A DNA stretch of 64,000 nt from Erodium maritimum (Eukaryota; Streptophyta; Magnoliopsida; Geraniales; Geraniaceae), in assembly GCA_963921825.1 (NCBI GenBank), contig OY997588.1, positions 54,072,803 to 54,136,802 of the forward strand. Reading direction: 5' to 3'. The translations under genes and the position numbers were made by a program. Below are positions 1 through 12,200 of this stretch, one piece after another (the stretch's first letter is position 1; every line of letters begins with the position of its first letter). A model generated the notes under the pieces. That model saw only the letters and a list, made by a program, of their open reading frames with translations, searched no databases and was not told the DNA's origin.

Positions 1-206
1 TTCCAACGAAAAGTCAACATTTCCCAAATTGATCAGAAAGTTGCCCTGAGTCCCCTGGAACTCACTTTGGTCAATATCGGGGTCAACTTAAGCCCGGTAT
101 GACCCTCGGGGTCAAGTTTAGGTTCAATTAAGTGTCTGCTGAAATTTTTTAAATTTTCCTGTTTTTCGTAGATTTGACTGCCGTTGACCGGGAGTGGTTA
201 TTACAG
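1..206 (-). repeat. Tekay-type LTR, 5'-terminal part, minus orientation (runs off left edge)
   Basis: This stretch is the reverse complement of the first ~200 bases of the LTRs that begin at 28993 and 37372, ending at position 206 with the LTR's own terminal TGTAATAACC (read on the minus strand). It is therefore the outer edge of a minus-oriented Ty3/gypsy Tekay copy or solo LTR extending left of the window. It abuts plus-oriented LTR interior at 207, so it looks inserted into a relative. Fossil; more cannot be said from the part visible. Confidence 0.8.
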
Positions 207-239
207 CCCGTGGGGATGTTGAACCCGTGTCTTTACTGT

Positions 240-530
240 TCGTGTGTCTTGGGTGGCCATGAGTGCCCGTGGGGTTGTTAAGCCCGTGAGTTACTGTTGG
301 TGTGTCTTGTGAGGCCGTGAGTGCCTGTGGGGCTGTTGAACCCGTGAGTTACTGTTGGTGTGTCTTGGGAGGCCGTGAGTGCCCGTGGGGTTGTTCAGCC
401 CGTGAGTTACTATTGGTGTGTCTTGGGTGGTCGTGAGTGCCGTGGGGTTGTTGAGCCCGTGAGTTATGGTCGGTGTGTCTTGGGTGGCCATGAGTGCCCG
501 TGGAGTGTTGAACCTGTGTTGTTGCTGTTT
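240..530 (+). repeat. Minisatellite in Tekay LTR, ~58-60 bp unit, about five copies
   Basis: Units begin GTGTCTTGGGTGGCC and run through 'GCCCGTG...GAGCCCGTGAGTTACTG'. Copies are imperfect. The same unit, in fewer and shorter copies, is present at 30715-30960 and 39139-39390 in the other two LTRs. The open reading frames on both strands here are by-products of the repeat. Confidence 0.8.
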
Positions 531-557
531 GTTGAACTTGCTTGTGATTGTGATTGT

Positions 558-806
558 GGTTACTGAGACAGGTCGACCGCCTGGCCTGACCGGGACTGGC
601 AAAGCGCGTGAGTGAGAGAGGTTACTGAGACAGGTCGACCGCCTGGCCTGACCGGGACTGGCAAAGCGCATGAGTGAGAGAGGTTAGTGAGACAGGTCGA
701 CCGCTTGGCCCGACTTTGTGTCGGGGAAGCGCGTGAGTGAGAGAGGTTACTGAGACAGGTCGATCGCCTGGCCTGACCGGGACTGGCAAAGCGCGTGAGT
801 GAGAGA
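558..806 (+). repeat. Minisatellite in Tekay LTR, 62 bp unit, four copies
   Basis: Units start GGTTACTGAGACAGGTC at about 558, 620, 682 and 743, and a fifth partial start lies near 807. Each carries the core CTGGCCTGACCGGGACT and ends GCGTGAGTGAGAGA. The corresponding place in the LTR at 28993 carries a different 47-48 bp unit. Confidence 0.85.
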
Positions 807-1383
807 GGTTACTGAGCAGCTGGCGTGCGATCCTTTGTGATCTTGTTTGGTGTGCGATCCTTTGTGATCTTGGGTGTTGCGTGGTTGTCTGTCGTGTCTT
901 TGGAGGAGGTCGTCAATCGTTGAGTCGGGTCTACATTACGAGTCCGAGTGTTGAGTCTGTTGAGGAAAGTAACGGGTTCTGTGTCAGTTGAATTACTTGA
1001 GTTTGGGGACGGTATTCCCGGTGTTGAGTTGGTTGTTGGTGGTACCGGTATTGTCTGCTAAGTATGCCGTAGTCAGTCTGTGATCCGTGGTGGTGAGCGA
1101 ACGCTCACCCCTAGCTTCTTTTCCTACAGGTACCGGTCGCAGGTTGGACTAGGTGATCTTCTGAAGCTTGAAGAGCTAGGAGCGGGATTTTGGGTTTACT
1201 TTGAGTCTAGCGACGTATACCTTGCTTTTTGTCCATTTGTTGGGACGTGCCTTTAAGTTGTAAATTATTATTTTTGATGAACAAATGGTGATTTTAAAGT
1301 GATTTATGTAAAAGGTTTCAAAATGTTTTATTGTTTTAAACATTCGCGTCCTGAGTTCGGTTTACTGAAATTGGGGCGTGACA

Positions 1384-1697
1384 ATACGAGACACAACTTC
1401 TCCCTCCTCTCCCTTGCAATTTCGGCCAAGGCAAGCTCCCATCTCCATTTTTGTGTTCTTGAGTCCTCAAAGAGAAGAACTATGTGGCTTTGATTCTCAT
1501 GTGGATACGTAGGTGTCTTGGAGACTGAAGTCAATCATTCATTACCCGGTGTTCTTGTTTTGGTAAGAAATAGTGCTGAATTTTTCTCTTGTGAATCCAT
1601 TCTTTGTTAGTTGTTTCATGGTTTTAATTGTCTCTTGGTTTTCATTGATTTTACGCTGCGAGTTGGTTCATCTCCAACCCTACCTCGAGACCCAACA
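1384..1697 (+). repeat. Ty1/copia LTR, 3'-terminal fragment
   Basis: From about 1394 the sequence matches the copia 3' LTR at 44960-45188 closely (ACACAACTTCTCCCTCC, then the segment with GTCCTCAAAGAGAAG and TTGTTTTGGTAAGAAA). It continues to CTCGAGACCCAACA at 1697, the same terminus as the copia 5' LTR that ends at 28172. The copia element itself is not here, so this is a solo or truncated LTR into which the Tekay LTR at 207-1383 has gone. Fossil. Confidence 0.8.
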
Positions 1698-3560
1698 CAT
1701 ATCTCTCTGACTCCCTCTTTTTGTTGGCGATGGTTGTTGATGGTTTTTTCATTCTATGACATAAATGTTCTATATTTATATTTTAGGGCCATAAAACTAA
1801 AGGGTAAACATAAGAAAGATTAGGAGGTCGTCCGTGTGTTTTGGTCAACAAAAACTCGATTATATGTTTCAGTTTTAAAAATAAAAACTTTTTGTAAGCC
1901 AATTTCAAGACAGCGGGTTGGTTGTGGGTAAAGGGCCTACATAGATAATCATGTCGTCCAATTGGAAGCAAAATGCTATTGGACACAAATTGCGATTGTT
2001 GGAGTGAGAAGTGGTTAAACATATGGTTAACGAATAATCGATCCAATCCATAGTCGTGGCTCCGTCCATAGAAGAGACCGACATACCTTCGAGAAATTGT
2101 GAATGGTTTGTTAGCTCCCAAGCTTAGTCACAGTGGGATGGCGAGTTTCAGAAGGGAGATGACAATCCCGACATCCGATACATAGCATGAAAACCTTGTA
2201 CTTCGATTCTTAGGGACTGAACCATAGTTCCTTCAATTAGGGGTTGGAACTCTTTTCCTTTACAACCGGGTGGGAACTATCAGAGCTTTAGCACTCTCAA
2301 AATTTTTAGGAAGAAAGAAAAGTTGTTCTTATTCGGTTACCGATCCTAAACCCTATTTAAGGAAGGCATACATTTCACTTTGCTTGGCCGAACTCAAAGT
2401 TTTAAATTTTATTTTCTTCCACTTGATGTCGTAAGCTTGGATTTTTGGCCCTTCATAAACTTGGGTTACCGGGTTCTTAAGAAAGGTTTAGAGAGCATAC
2501 TCTACCGGAACTGAGTTCGGGGATTAGTAAGTCCGTCTTTTACCTTTTTATCAAGGGAATACTATTAGCAGGGTAAAGATCCTCATGATATTAGTCAAGG
2601 TGGTCCATTTGACTTGACACATGAATTTGATAGCGAGGATTGGTGATCATAGAAGGACACCATAACACATCACACCAAATTATTTAAACAAAACACAACA
2701 CCACGAGCTCATGACATTTCATACACATATTGCATGGTTATATGGTACAAACCATTATGTCTTGTCTCTACTTGTACCAAAGGCTCACCCATAAGTTCTT
2801 TACTCCTCCTCGATACCCCTCAAGGGTAGTCACGGACATTTGGAGCCCACTCAACTTTACATACAACAACCTAATAGGTATCGACTGGATGACTAACCAT
2901 CTATGCATGAACCAATGAAGGTAGGCGAGACAACGACCACAACAACCTAATATGTATGACATCGTTTTCTTGAATTAATCACTTGGTTAATTCTCGGTAG
3001 TCGATATTTCATATGTCATCCTCTGACCGTCATGATGGAGCCATTGCAAGGAGCTTCATTTCAAATGATTATTCTCAGTGATTGGTATTCTTCTAACTTG
3101 AAGAAGACGACATTGTCCTTTTGAATGGATGAATTGGCGGTGAAGGGGTTAGGCCAAATTGACTAGAACTCGAACTCGACGTGGATATGTGCCCAATTCT
3201 ACAAATCCTCCTCTTGTTGGAAAAAGAAAAACAACATCACCAGATCTCCTATATATAGGCACTTTCATGTTAGAGATCTTCCAAAGCTATCGTGTGATGC
3301 TCCCAGGGACAATGACGTTATATTTTCTCCTTGTGATGAAGGTGCATAGAGAGTCCATGCCTTTAATGTCGTCTTCCAAGATGACCAGATCATTCTAAGA
3401 CATCCTTCCGGCCTTCGCCATCACTATTATCGAAGGATAAAGATTGGTCCCCCGAATGAATGCATATGCATGAGGATGAGGTGCAGTGGTATCCGTCGTG
3501 GGGACGGGGAGAAGGAAGTCAGGTGGGAAAGTCATAGATAGTGGTGTCGGCGTCATTTTG
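1698..3560. other. Intergenic, no gene recognised
   Basis: No open frame longer than about 110 codons and no domain I recognise in six frames. The sequence is moderately AT-rich without clear long repeats. The short frames at 1783-2121 (minus) and 3159-3398 (plus) have no visible motifs and are most likely chance. Confidence 0.5.
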
Positions 3561-3579
3561 TCAAATTATTATTATTTAT

Positions 3580-3603
3580 TATATATATATATATATATAT
3601 ATA
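3580..3603. repeat. (AT)n microsatellite, about 12 units
   Basis: An uninterrupted alternating AT run preceded by (TTA)n-like sequence from 3565. An ordinary simple repeat. Confidence 0.95.
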
Positions 3604-3939
3604 ATTACTGAGAATAAATTAAACAAAAACCCACTCTTAACCTTAAAACTGTGAGAACTCATACAAGTCATCCATTTCATAAATGGATGGATGTGATGCA
3701 ATTGAGTTGTTGACTACAAAAAACAGCACTTTTTGGTAAGTGGTAGTGGCTTTTTAGTAAAAATATCATCTTACCTTTTTACAAATTCATTAATTTAATC
3801 ATTTCCGCATTTTTTTGAACTCTTAGTTTCTTCAAACTTGCGCCAAATTTTTTTTCATGAGCTTTATATCAAGATCAGTGATGAATATAGTTTGAAGCGC
3901 GAAAAAAAATTATTTCGTGCCTGATTTAAAAAAAAAATC

Positions 3940-4340
3940 ATATCTGGGTAATTTTTATCAATACTTTAAGCTGGTTTTATCAATACTTTACACTGGTTTT
4001 ATCAGGACTGAACACTAGTTTTATCACCTCATTTTTCAAAACTGGACATGATTTTTATCACCTCATCACATGTTTTTATGAACACTGAACACTAGTTTTA
4101 TCAACACTAAACACTAGGTTTATCACTAAATTACATGTATTTTATCACACCATCATATTTTTTTTATCAACACGGAATACTAGTTTTATTAAAACAAAAT
4201 TTTAGTTTATGACCCTTATTAGCAAAATTGAACATGGTTTTTATCACCTCATCACTTGTTTTTTATTTCCTTAGTACATGTTTTTTTATCAACATTTAGC
4301 TCTAATTTGATCACCTTGATATAAAACATTCATTAGTGAA
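3940..4340. repeat. Degenerate interspersed array of 'TTTTATCA' phrases
   Basis: About a dozen phrases of the form TTTTATCAnCACTGAACACTAG or TTTTATCACCTCATCACATG follow one another at irregular 20-40 base spacing. Two alternating sub-units seem present, one carrying 'GAACACTAG' and one 'CACCTCATCAC'. This suggests an old tandem array that has drifted. No coding frame is kept and the family is unknown to me. Confidence 0.6.
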
Positions 4341-4989
4341 GATTTATAAACACTCAACATTATTTTCATCACCCCAATATAAATTTTTATTTTCATGATT
4401 CAAAATATATTAAATGTGCTACTTGATAGATAGCCCTTCGAAAAACAAAAATATTGGCCCAAGTTTGAAGCTAATCGGAGTTCAAACGAATCGGGAATGA
4501 TTAAATTAGTGAATTGATCAAGAAAAAAATCGACACTTGTCCACATGGCACCGTGCTATTAAAATTATGTTCTTTCTTGTGTGAAAAAAAATGAAAGTAA
4601 CGTGTATTTTGGTGGGATTGGGATGAGATGTGGCATCATAGTGAATGTTTGATCATATGTATGTGTGGTTAGGATAAGTTCTAGCGGTTTGTTAAGATAA
4701 AAGATATTTCTATTAGATTTATCCTCTATTTTTTCGAGTAAATGCAAATTTCATTCCTTTATTAGAGTCAGTACATGCTTGGATACCCGAACGGGCCAAA
4801 CACAAAAACCCTGTAACTACTGAAACATCTATGACGTTTTGTTGAGATGTCGTGGAGGCGACCTAGGACTGACAACCAAATAAACTGAACTAGAACTATA
4901 ACGAAAGACCCACACAATCCTAACAACGAGAAATTAAAAGACAAGAAACATAAACTCCGCTGACAAACACTACTCAAGGTGAGGCCTAA

Positions 4990-6420
4990 ATACTGTTGGG
5001 TCTCCCGAGGGCGACACTCTGCTACGTTGTTAAAACCGAACTTGTGCTTATCAGCGGGGAAGGTTTGACAGGTCCTCCTCAAGGGCTCCTTTCTGTCCCT
5101 GAGGCTTTCCAAGTGACTCATGGTAGTCGACAGGGCTGTGTCCCAGCCCTCGCCCGCCTTGTGGCCCACTAGCCACCCCAATCTTCCAATGCCGACCCTT
5201 TTCATATCCCAGCCCAGCCATACCCCCCAGCGACAGGCGATGGAACTACAATAGGACGAGCTCCAGAAAACACCCGCCCTCTTCCATCGAACCCTCTGTT
5301 ATAGAATCCTCGGTCCCCACCAACCGAGTCAGTCGAGGGCCAACCCCCTGCTGTAGCCCCCAGCACATGTGTGTGTACAAAACACCCCGAGGAGTCAACT
5401 GTACACAGATGGCCGGGGCCCAGGGTAGGGAACGAATCCATGGGTACCCCGCGAACCAACCCAAACATAGGTAAAGGGTTCATGGACAATGGGCCCATCC
5501 TTCCCGCACCGCCATTCGCATCACCACCGTGATCACGAGCCGGTCCCTGAAGCCAGATCCAAGGCCTAGGTCCCGTCCCCAGTAGTATCCGCATGAAGCC
5601 CGACCGATTCAGTGGATAGTCCCCGAGCCACCGGTTCCTATTCGCCGGACCCGGCAGATGCTCCCATGCCGGGTCGTAGTATGCTAAAGGTTTGACCAAG
5701 AGAGGCCGAGGGCACCGTCTTCCTAACGATCCAAAGCGTCATGTTCTACGCCCAAGAGGAGGAGAACGAACCCACCCCATAGTGCTTGTGCCCTTGTCCG
5801 TGAAGAAGGCCCGCCTGGCCCGAGGAGAGTACTGGCATATCGGCCTGTTCCGCGCCAAAACTCTAGGATGAACCAGAACACTAGGAAATACAGGCTAGTG
5901 CCCGCTCCTCCCAAGGACCATCATCCGGCCTAGAGCAAGTTCATGGGTCGATCCAGCCGCACAACATGGCCGCCGAGAACGAGAAGAGACGCCGAGGCAG
6001 ACTCCAGGAGTCCACGGGCGCCCACTCACAAAACCCCGCCGTGTGGGAGAAGGAGACCTAACGGACCGACCCCGGGAGTAAATCAGACCCAGAGAAACAC
6101 GGCGTCGTTGCACCATAGGGACATAGGTTGGCGAGGATTAAGAGGATTATAGCGCAGACAGTGACGATGGAGGGGAGGAGGGGACGAGGAAATAAAGCTC
6201 GGGCTACGGTGCACCTGTAGAGGGGGCGGAGAGGATGGAGAGGACGACGAGGTACGACGTCGCGGTGTAGAGGATGGAGGGGAAGGAGGGGAGGAAGTGG
6301 ATGAGGATAGAACGATCATGGGAGACAGAGAAGACCATGCCGTCGACGCGATCTCTGAAGAGCTCGGCATGACGGACGCGGCGGGAACAGGGGATAACTC
6401 CATGCTAGGGTTAGAGAAGG
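4990..6420. other. GC-rich block, unassigned; possible relic of coding DNA on the minus strand
   Basis: This 1.4 kb block is far richer in G+C than the AT-rich DNA on both sides. The minus strand has several open frames (5202-5699, 4768-5205, 6083-6403) with Gly/Pro/Ser-rich composition. None carries a motif I can name. Composition of this sort occurs in linker regions of plant LINE ORF1 and in first exons of host genes; a similar GC-rich block lies at 26100-26960 before the copia element. I do not assign a function. Confidence 0.4.
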
Positions 6421-6888
6421 TCTCGACAGCAACGAGCAGATTTTCAGATTTATCCTCTATAGTTACTGTGAATTTGTGTGTTTAAACAATATTCGTACGT
6501 TTAGAAGTAGTTTTTACCCAGGACCCTCCTTCAAAAAACACTATTGTACAGTTTATACAAATCTCAATTGCAATATTTGTTATTATTTTTTTCTTTCTTT
6601 CACACGTGAATGAATGTAATCCCAAACAAAATCGTTGCCTCCAATTGTTGACTTTGATCCTATGACGAGAGTACACTACCTTAAAAATTTAATAATAAAG
6701 TTAAATTTTAAAACGCTAACCACCCATCAAAATAATAAATTATTTGATCAAGAAAATACTGATATTGGTTTTTAATTATGTGCATGTATTATCATGTGTT
6801 TAGTTTCTGATATCAAATAATTACAAAAGTCAATAAAATTTTGATATGCACTTCAAGTGTTAGATTTTTACTTATGGGTAACATTGGG
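6420..6888. other. AT-rich intergenic DNA
   Basis: No gene, repeat or motif recognised. It flanks the foldback element that starts near 6889. Confidence 0.4.
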
Positions 6889-6943
6889 TCCCAACTATGG
6901 TTGAGATTTATTTCTCATTTTCTAACTACGTCTGACCTTTCGT

Positions 6944-6960
6944 GATAATTCTCAACTTTG
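6944..6960 (+). repeat. Likely target-site duplication of LINE A, left copy
   Basis: GATAATTCTCAACTTTG here against GACAATTCCCAACTTTG at 13766-13782, directly after LINE A's oligo-A: 15 of 17 identical with both differences transitions. The duplicated target is the terminal repeat of the foldback element. Confidence 0.6.
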
Positions 6961-7027
6961 GATAACCTTAACGACATATCAATACAATACATATTAATGT
7001 ATACATAAATAGGAAATCAATGATCGC

Positions 7028-7083
7028 TTTTCTCTCCAGAGCTACAGTACTTTAATTTTCTCTCCAAAGCTACCGTACTTTCA
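7028..7083 (+). repeat. Two 28-bp tandem repeats in the 5' UTR of LINE A
   Basis: TTTTCTCTCCAGAGCTAC and TTTTCTCTCCAAAGCTAC start 28 bases apart (7028 and 7056) and each continues to GTACTTT. They lie about 200 bases upstream of the ORF1 ATG, where the internal promoter of an L1 would be expected. Confidence 0.7.
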
Positions 7084-7275
7084 CCATTTCTTCAACTGTT
7101 TTTTTTTTGGATTTTGAAGGTGTAGTGTTCACGATGGCCGCCGGCCACCGAACCACCTTCAATATCCACCTTCTCTTCTGATTGCTCTGGGATCGCGGGT
7201 CTTTCTTACAATGTTTTATACTGATCTTATTTCTAATCCTCAATCGCTTTTGGTTTCTTCTTTGCTTTACTACGC

Positions 7276-9286
7276 ATGGCTTCTTCTTCGGCTACTGGCC
7301 CTCCACCGGGGTTTGAACCGATAAATCCAGGGTTTATACATTCACAGGGTGTCCAGGGTGGAGCTAGACTACGTTCTGAAGTGGTGGGGGCTCGTGAACA
7401 AGGCAACGGATTTAGGAGTTTCAGACTATTTATCCACAATTTACCTCAAAGAACCTCAAGTGCTTGGCTTCAAAAAAAATTCCTTGAATGTGGTGATATA
7501 ATCTCTGCTCAAACACCTCTTAATCCAACTGCTCGAGGAAAATGGTTTGGTTTCATCAGCTTCAAGTCAAAAGAAAGCTCTGTTAAAGCCATTCAAATCT
7601 TTAATGTTTATACTTTGAAGGGTTACAAGTTATTTGTTGTTCAAGCTTGGGACAAGGGATCAAGGCAAAACAAACTTTCTGCAAACAATTGTGGAGGGAG
7701 AGAGTTGCAGAGACTTCCCTACCATTTCCCAAAGGAAGGGTGGTGGAAGATCATAGACTTTGGTTAGAGCGAGGCCATTTGGTCTTATTAAACTCACATC
7801 TTTCGGTGGGTGCTATCATGGCAGATATCAAAGCAACTAGAGGCTCTAATTTATTGATGAAGGCATTGGGAAATCGTGTAGCTTTAATCCTTTTCCCCAA
7901 GGTGGAGGAGGAATTGGAAGCTTTCAAAGAAGAAGAGAACTGGTTTAAACCTTGGATGACTATAATCAAACACAAGGCTGAACTTTGCAGGACGGGGGGA
8001 AGTTTACTTGGCTTGCATTACATGAAATTCCTATGCTAGGCTGGTGTGGAGATACTTTCAAAGCTTTGGTGGAAGATTTAGGATCCTATGTGTGCACACA
8101 TCCTGCTTCACTCCTTGCTAACTCTTTGGAAGCTGCTTTTGTTCTTATTCATGCCCATGAATACCCTAGGGTGTATAAAGAGACCGGATTAATCTTGGAA
8201 GATATGATCTGTTCGATTGAAGTGGCAAACATTCCTTTGATCGTACCAGAAACTAGTTTTATTGTGGACTCTTCTACCTCCCAAAGTTCTGACCAATCTG
8301 ATAGTCTTAATGTTGAAGAAGGTGAATCTGATAAATCTCTCAGTCAGAGTTATATTGAAGAGAAAGTTCCTGATAAATCTCTCAATCAGAGAATAAATGA
8401 AGAGAATATTGGTCAGTTGGTTGAGGAACAAGGTACACACGAACATTTACAATTGATTGTTCCTACACCAGTCATTAATTCTCAACTTATTCCTACTATG
8501 CCTGCCTTGAATACTCAACTGGTTAATAATTCATTGCTTGAGTATCCTCCTCTAACTTCTGAGAGGGCTTTAACTACTAATGATCCTAGCTTTGTCTCTT
8601 CCAAATTGCCACTATCTTTCAAGGAGATTCTTATTGTACCTGATACTCTCCAAAGTGATTTTTCTGATGCTGAAGTTACTGTTCAGACAAGAAGGAACAC
8701 TTCATCCCTCTTAGCTAGTATAGATGGGACTACCAATGGGTTGGAAAGGTAGATTGGAACATTGGGAGCTGTTAGCATTAATGAGATGGAGCTCAAACCC
8801 CCCTCCTTGACAGTTTTGGGCCCTATGGTTCAGACACCAGTTATCAAAAAACTGGTTTTGGGGGGAATTAATTCAAATCTTGATTTGGAGGCTAAATTGG
8901 CAATTACTCCATCTTCATCTAAGGGTCCTCTTGTTAATGAAAATTTCATTAGGGGCAGTGCCACTGTAGCCTATAACACTAGATCAAAGACCAAGTTATT
9001 ACTTCCCACAATTAAACCCTATAGTGGTACTAAAGAGGTGTCAAAAAAACCTAGGGCATTCAAACGAGGAGCTGGGACATGGGATTACTGTCAAGCCATG
9101 GGATTGAATGCTTACATTGCAGATGATCTGGTCATTGAACAATTTGAGAGTTTAGAGGAGGAAGGAAATCAAGCTGTGGAGTTGGACACAAACTCTGAGG
9201 ATGAATTCTGTGATCTTGAAGAAGTAGAGGACACATTTGATTCTCCATTGTTGTCCTTACCCACACAAAGGTTAGCATCTCCATGA
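7276..9286 (+). pseudogene. LINE A ORF1: RRM RNA-binding protein, frame-broken
   Basis: ORF1 proteins of L1 elements bind the element's RNA and form the ribonucleoprotein used in retrotransposition. The ATG at 7276 opens MASSSATGPPPGFEPINPGF. An RRM lies at residues 48-125 with RNP2 LFIHNLP (51-57) and RNP1 KWFGFISF (89-96). The frame stops at 7765-7767, continues in another frame over 7647-8039, then 7985-8752. A lone TAG at 8750 interrupts that last frame, which reopens at 8762 and ends at 9286. The middle part has the conserved NLLMKALGN segment and TWLALHEIPMLGWC, both shared with LINE B; the last third is acidic. The stop TGA overlaps the ORF2 ATG (ATGA at 9283-9286). Confidence 0.8.
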
Positions 9287-12200
9287 GGATCATCTCATGG
9301 AATGTGAGGGGGGTCTCTTCTAGACAGAAGAGAAGAGCACTGAGAAACGTGTGTGCCAAGCATCGACCATCAATGGTGTTAATACAAGAGTCCAAGTTAA
9401 CTGCTTTACCTGTTTTTTTTTTCTTAGTAGCTGTGGCTTCAGTCAGAGTTGGGAGGCAATATTTGCTCCTGCTATAGGAGCCTCTGGGGGTATCATTACT
9501 CAGTGGAATAAGGAAGTGTGGAGGGTATTAGACTCAGTTTGTGAGGAGAGGGTGGTCTATTGGTTTAGTAAACCTTTACGCTCAGATTTAACTCTGACTA
9601 TTGCAAATGTATATGCCCCTTGTTTTGTACCAGATAGAGCTACATTATGGAGGGAAATAGAACTTAAAATCACAGGATTCATGTCTGAGATCATAGTGGC
9701 TGGAGATTTTAATGCTGTATTGGATCCTACTGAGAAAAGTGGCTCCTCTCCTTCTGGCACAAGCATATCAGATTTCAAATCCCTTCTAGATAATGTGGGA
9801 TTGATTGATCTCCAGTTAATTGGGGGAAGGTTCACTTGGTTTGGGACAAGATCTAGAGCCTCTAGATTGGATAGATTTCTGGTCACTTTTCATTTATTAT
9901 CTACTTTCATCAATTTAACTCAATCCTGCCACAATAGGGGTATTTCAGATCATAAACCTATCTTGCTAGTTAACCCTGTAATTGACTGGGGTCCTAGGCC
10001 ATTCAAATTTATCAATGCTTGGACTTCTCATCCCAAATTTTTTAAAGACACAGAAGCATTCTGGAAATCAATTCAGGTGGTTGGCTCTCCTGCTTATGTG
10101 TTGTGGTTCAAGCTCAAGGCATTAAAAGGTTTTTTGAGGGGTTGGAACATTAATACATTTGGTTGGTTAGAAGTGGATATTGATATTATCTCTGATAAGA
10201 TAAGTTATTTTGATAGTCAGATTGAAAGTAGGGATCTTTCTAATTCTGAATGTGCTCAAAGGGCTCTTTTGTGTGCTAAACTGATACAGAAATTGAAACT
10301 CCAGTCCAAACTTTGGTGTCAGAAGGCTAGGCATAAGTGGAGTAAAGAAGGTGACAGATGTTCAAAATTCTTTCATGTGGTAGCCAATTTTAATCAGGCC
10401 AAGAAAAAATTATCCCAAGTTTTGGAAGATGGTATTACATACACTACTCCTACTCAGATCAAGGAGGTTGCAAAAATACATTTTGCCAAAAGGTTTAAAG
10501 TGGAAGAAGAGATTTGCATAGATGTCTCCACATTACCCTTCAAGTCACTTTCTACTTTACAAGCTGAGGGGTTAGAAAATATTTTCTTTGAAGAAGAAAT
10601 CTTTTTGGCAATTAAAGCTTGTAATGGGGAGAAATCTCTAGGGCCAGATGGTTTCACCATGAAACATGAAATTCTTCCAAGTGGGTTGGGAATATCTCAA
10701 ACAGGATATCTTACATCTGGTACTTCATTTCCATGGGGGAGGCACTTTGGGGAAGGGGATCAATTCTACATTTATCACTCTCATTCCCAAATGCTCAGCA
10801 CCAGTAGGTTTTGAAGACTTCATGCCTATTAGCCTTATTAGCAGCTCATACAAAATCATCTCCAAAATGTTGGCACAAAGATTAAAGGTTGTTATTAATT
10901 TGTTGGTTAGTGATGTTCAGACAGGGTTTATTGGGCGGAGACAAATCTTAGATGGGGTCTTGATTGCATCAGAACTCATCCACTCTATCAAATAATCTGG
11001 CCAAGAAGTCATTTTGTTTAAGGTAGACTTTGAGAAAGCTTATGATCATGTCCATTGGAAGGCCTTACTGAATATTCTCAAGACAATGGGGTTTGGAGCT
11101 ACTTGGCTAGCATGGATATCAGAATGCATTAAGGCTTGGTCTTCTATTCTAATCAATGGCTCTCCTACTTCTGATTTCCCTCTTTTTAGAGGTTTGAGAC
11201 AAGGCTGCTCACTTTCTCCACTGTTATTTGCACTGGTTGCTGAAACTCTACATCAGTTAATGTTACAAGGGATTACTGCTGAATTATATAATGGGGTTAA
11301 GTGCAATGGTATTGGACCTGAAATTTCCCACCTTCAATTTGCAGATGATACATTGCTATTTATACAAGCTGGGAGACAGCAATTGATAAACTTGAAACAT
11401 ACTCCTAATGTGTTGCAAAGAGCCACTGGTTTAAAGATAAATCTTCAAAAATCAAAGGTTATACATCTCAACCCCTCCTCACTTGACACTGCTGAGATAA
11501 CTGATATTTTAGGTTGTTCCTCTGCTACTCTCCCCATAGAATATTTGGGTTTCCAACTGGGTGCAAATCCTAGGAGGAAAAAAACTTGGGAACCTGTGGT
11601 AAACAAATTCAATAAAAAGTTGGGATTATGGCAAGCAAAATCAAAATCTTTGGGGGGGTAGAATTACACTCATCAACTCAACCCTTGGGGCTCTGCCTTT
11701 ATTATATATGTCACTTTACAAGGCACCTAAAGGGGTTATTTTGGAAATGGAAAGGTGGCAAAGGAGATTTTTATGGAGTCGTAGCCTATCAAGGAGGGGA
11801 CTACATAAGGTCTGTTGGGATTCTGTGTGCATGCCTAAGAATGTGGGGGGATTGGGTATCAAAAGATTACAAGTAATGAACTTGGCACTTCTAGCAAAAT
11901 GGTGGTGGAGGTTTGCACTTGAAAAAGACTCTCTTTGGAAACAGTTATTGTGTGCAAAGTATGGTTGGGACCCTTCTTCATGGGATTTATCAAAAAATTT
12001 ATTGCATGATGGCCAATGCTTCCTCAGACGTATAGAAACTTTACTATCTATTCCTCAGTTTGCCAATGCTTTTGGGGCTACTGGTCTTTCCTGGGAAGTG
12101 AACTCTGGCAATTCTGTGTTCTTTTGGGAATATAGTTGGATATCACAAGTCCCTCTCAAGAATTTATTCCAAAGAATGTTCCGTCTCAGCAATCAGAAGA

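Larger units (their letters stand above)
207..1383 (+). repeat. Tekay-type LTR, 3' part, plus orientation
   Basis: From 207 to 1383 the sequence follows the 3' half of the Tekay LTR seen at about 30700-31836, ending in the same GGGGCGTGACA terminus. It contains two minisatellite blocks (about 58-bp units at 240-530; 62-bp units at 558-806). There is no primer-binding site after 1383; instead a copia LTR follows. This is a fossil LTR, probably a solo LTR later interrupted by the minus-strand copy at its left. Confidence 0.8.

Noticed and set aside
291-671. 126-codon minus-strand frame with repeated TQDTP-type words
   Set aside because: It is the translation of the LTR minisatellite; frames in both directions arise from the repeat period.
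558-806. Possible CRISPR-like array
   Set aside because: The units are contiguous tandem copies without unique spacers, inside a plant LTR.
5202-5699. 165-codon minus-strand frame as a gene
   Set aside because: No motif, no recognisable start context, and GC-rich DNA gives long open frames by chance.
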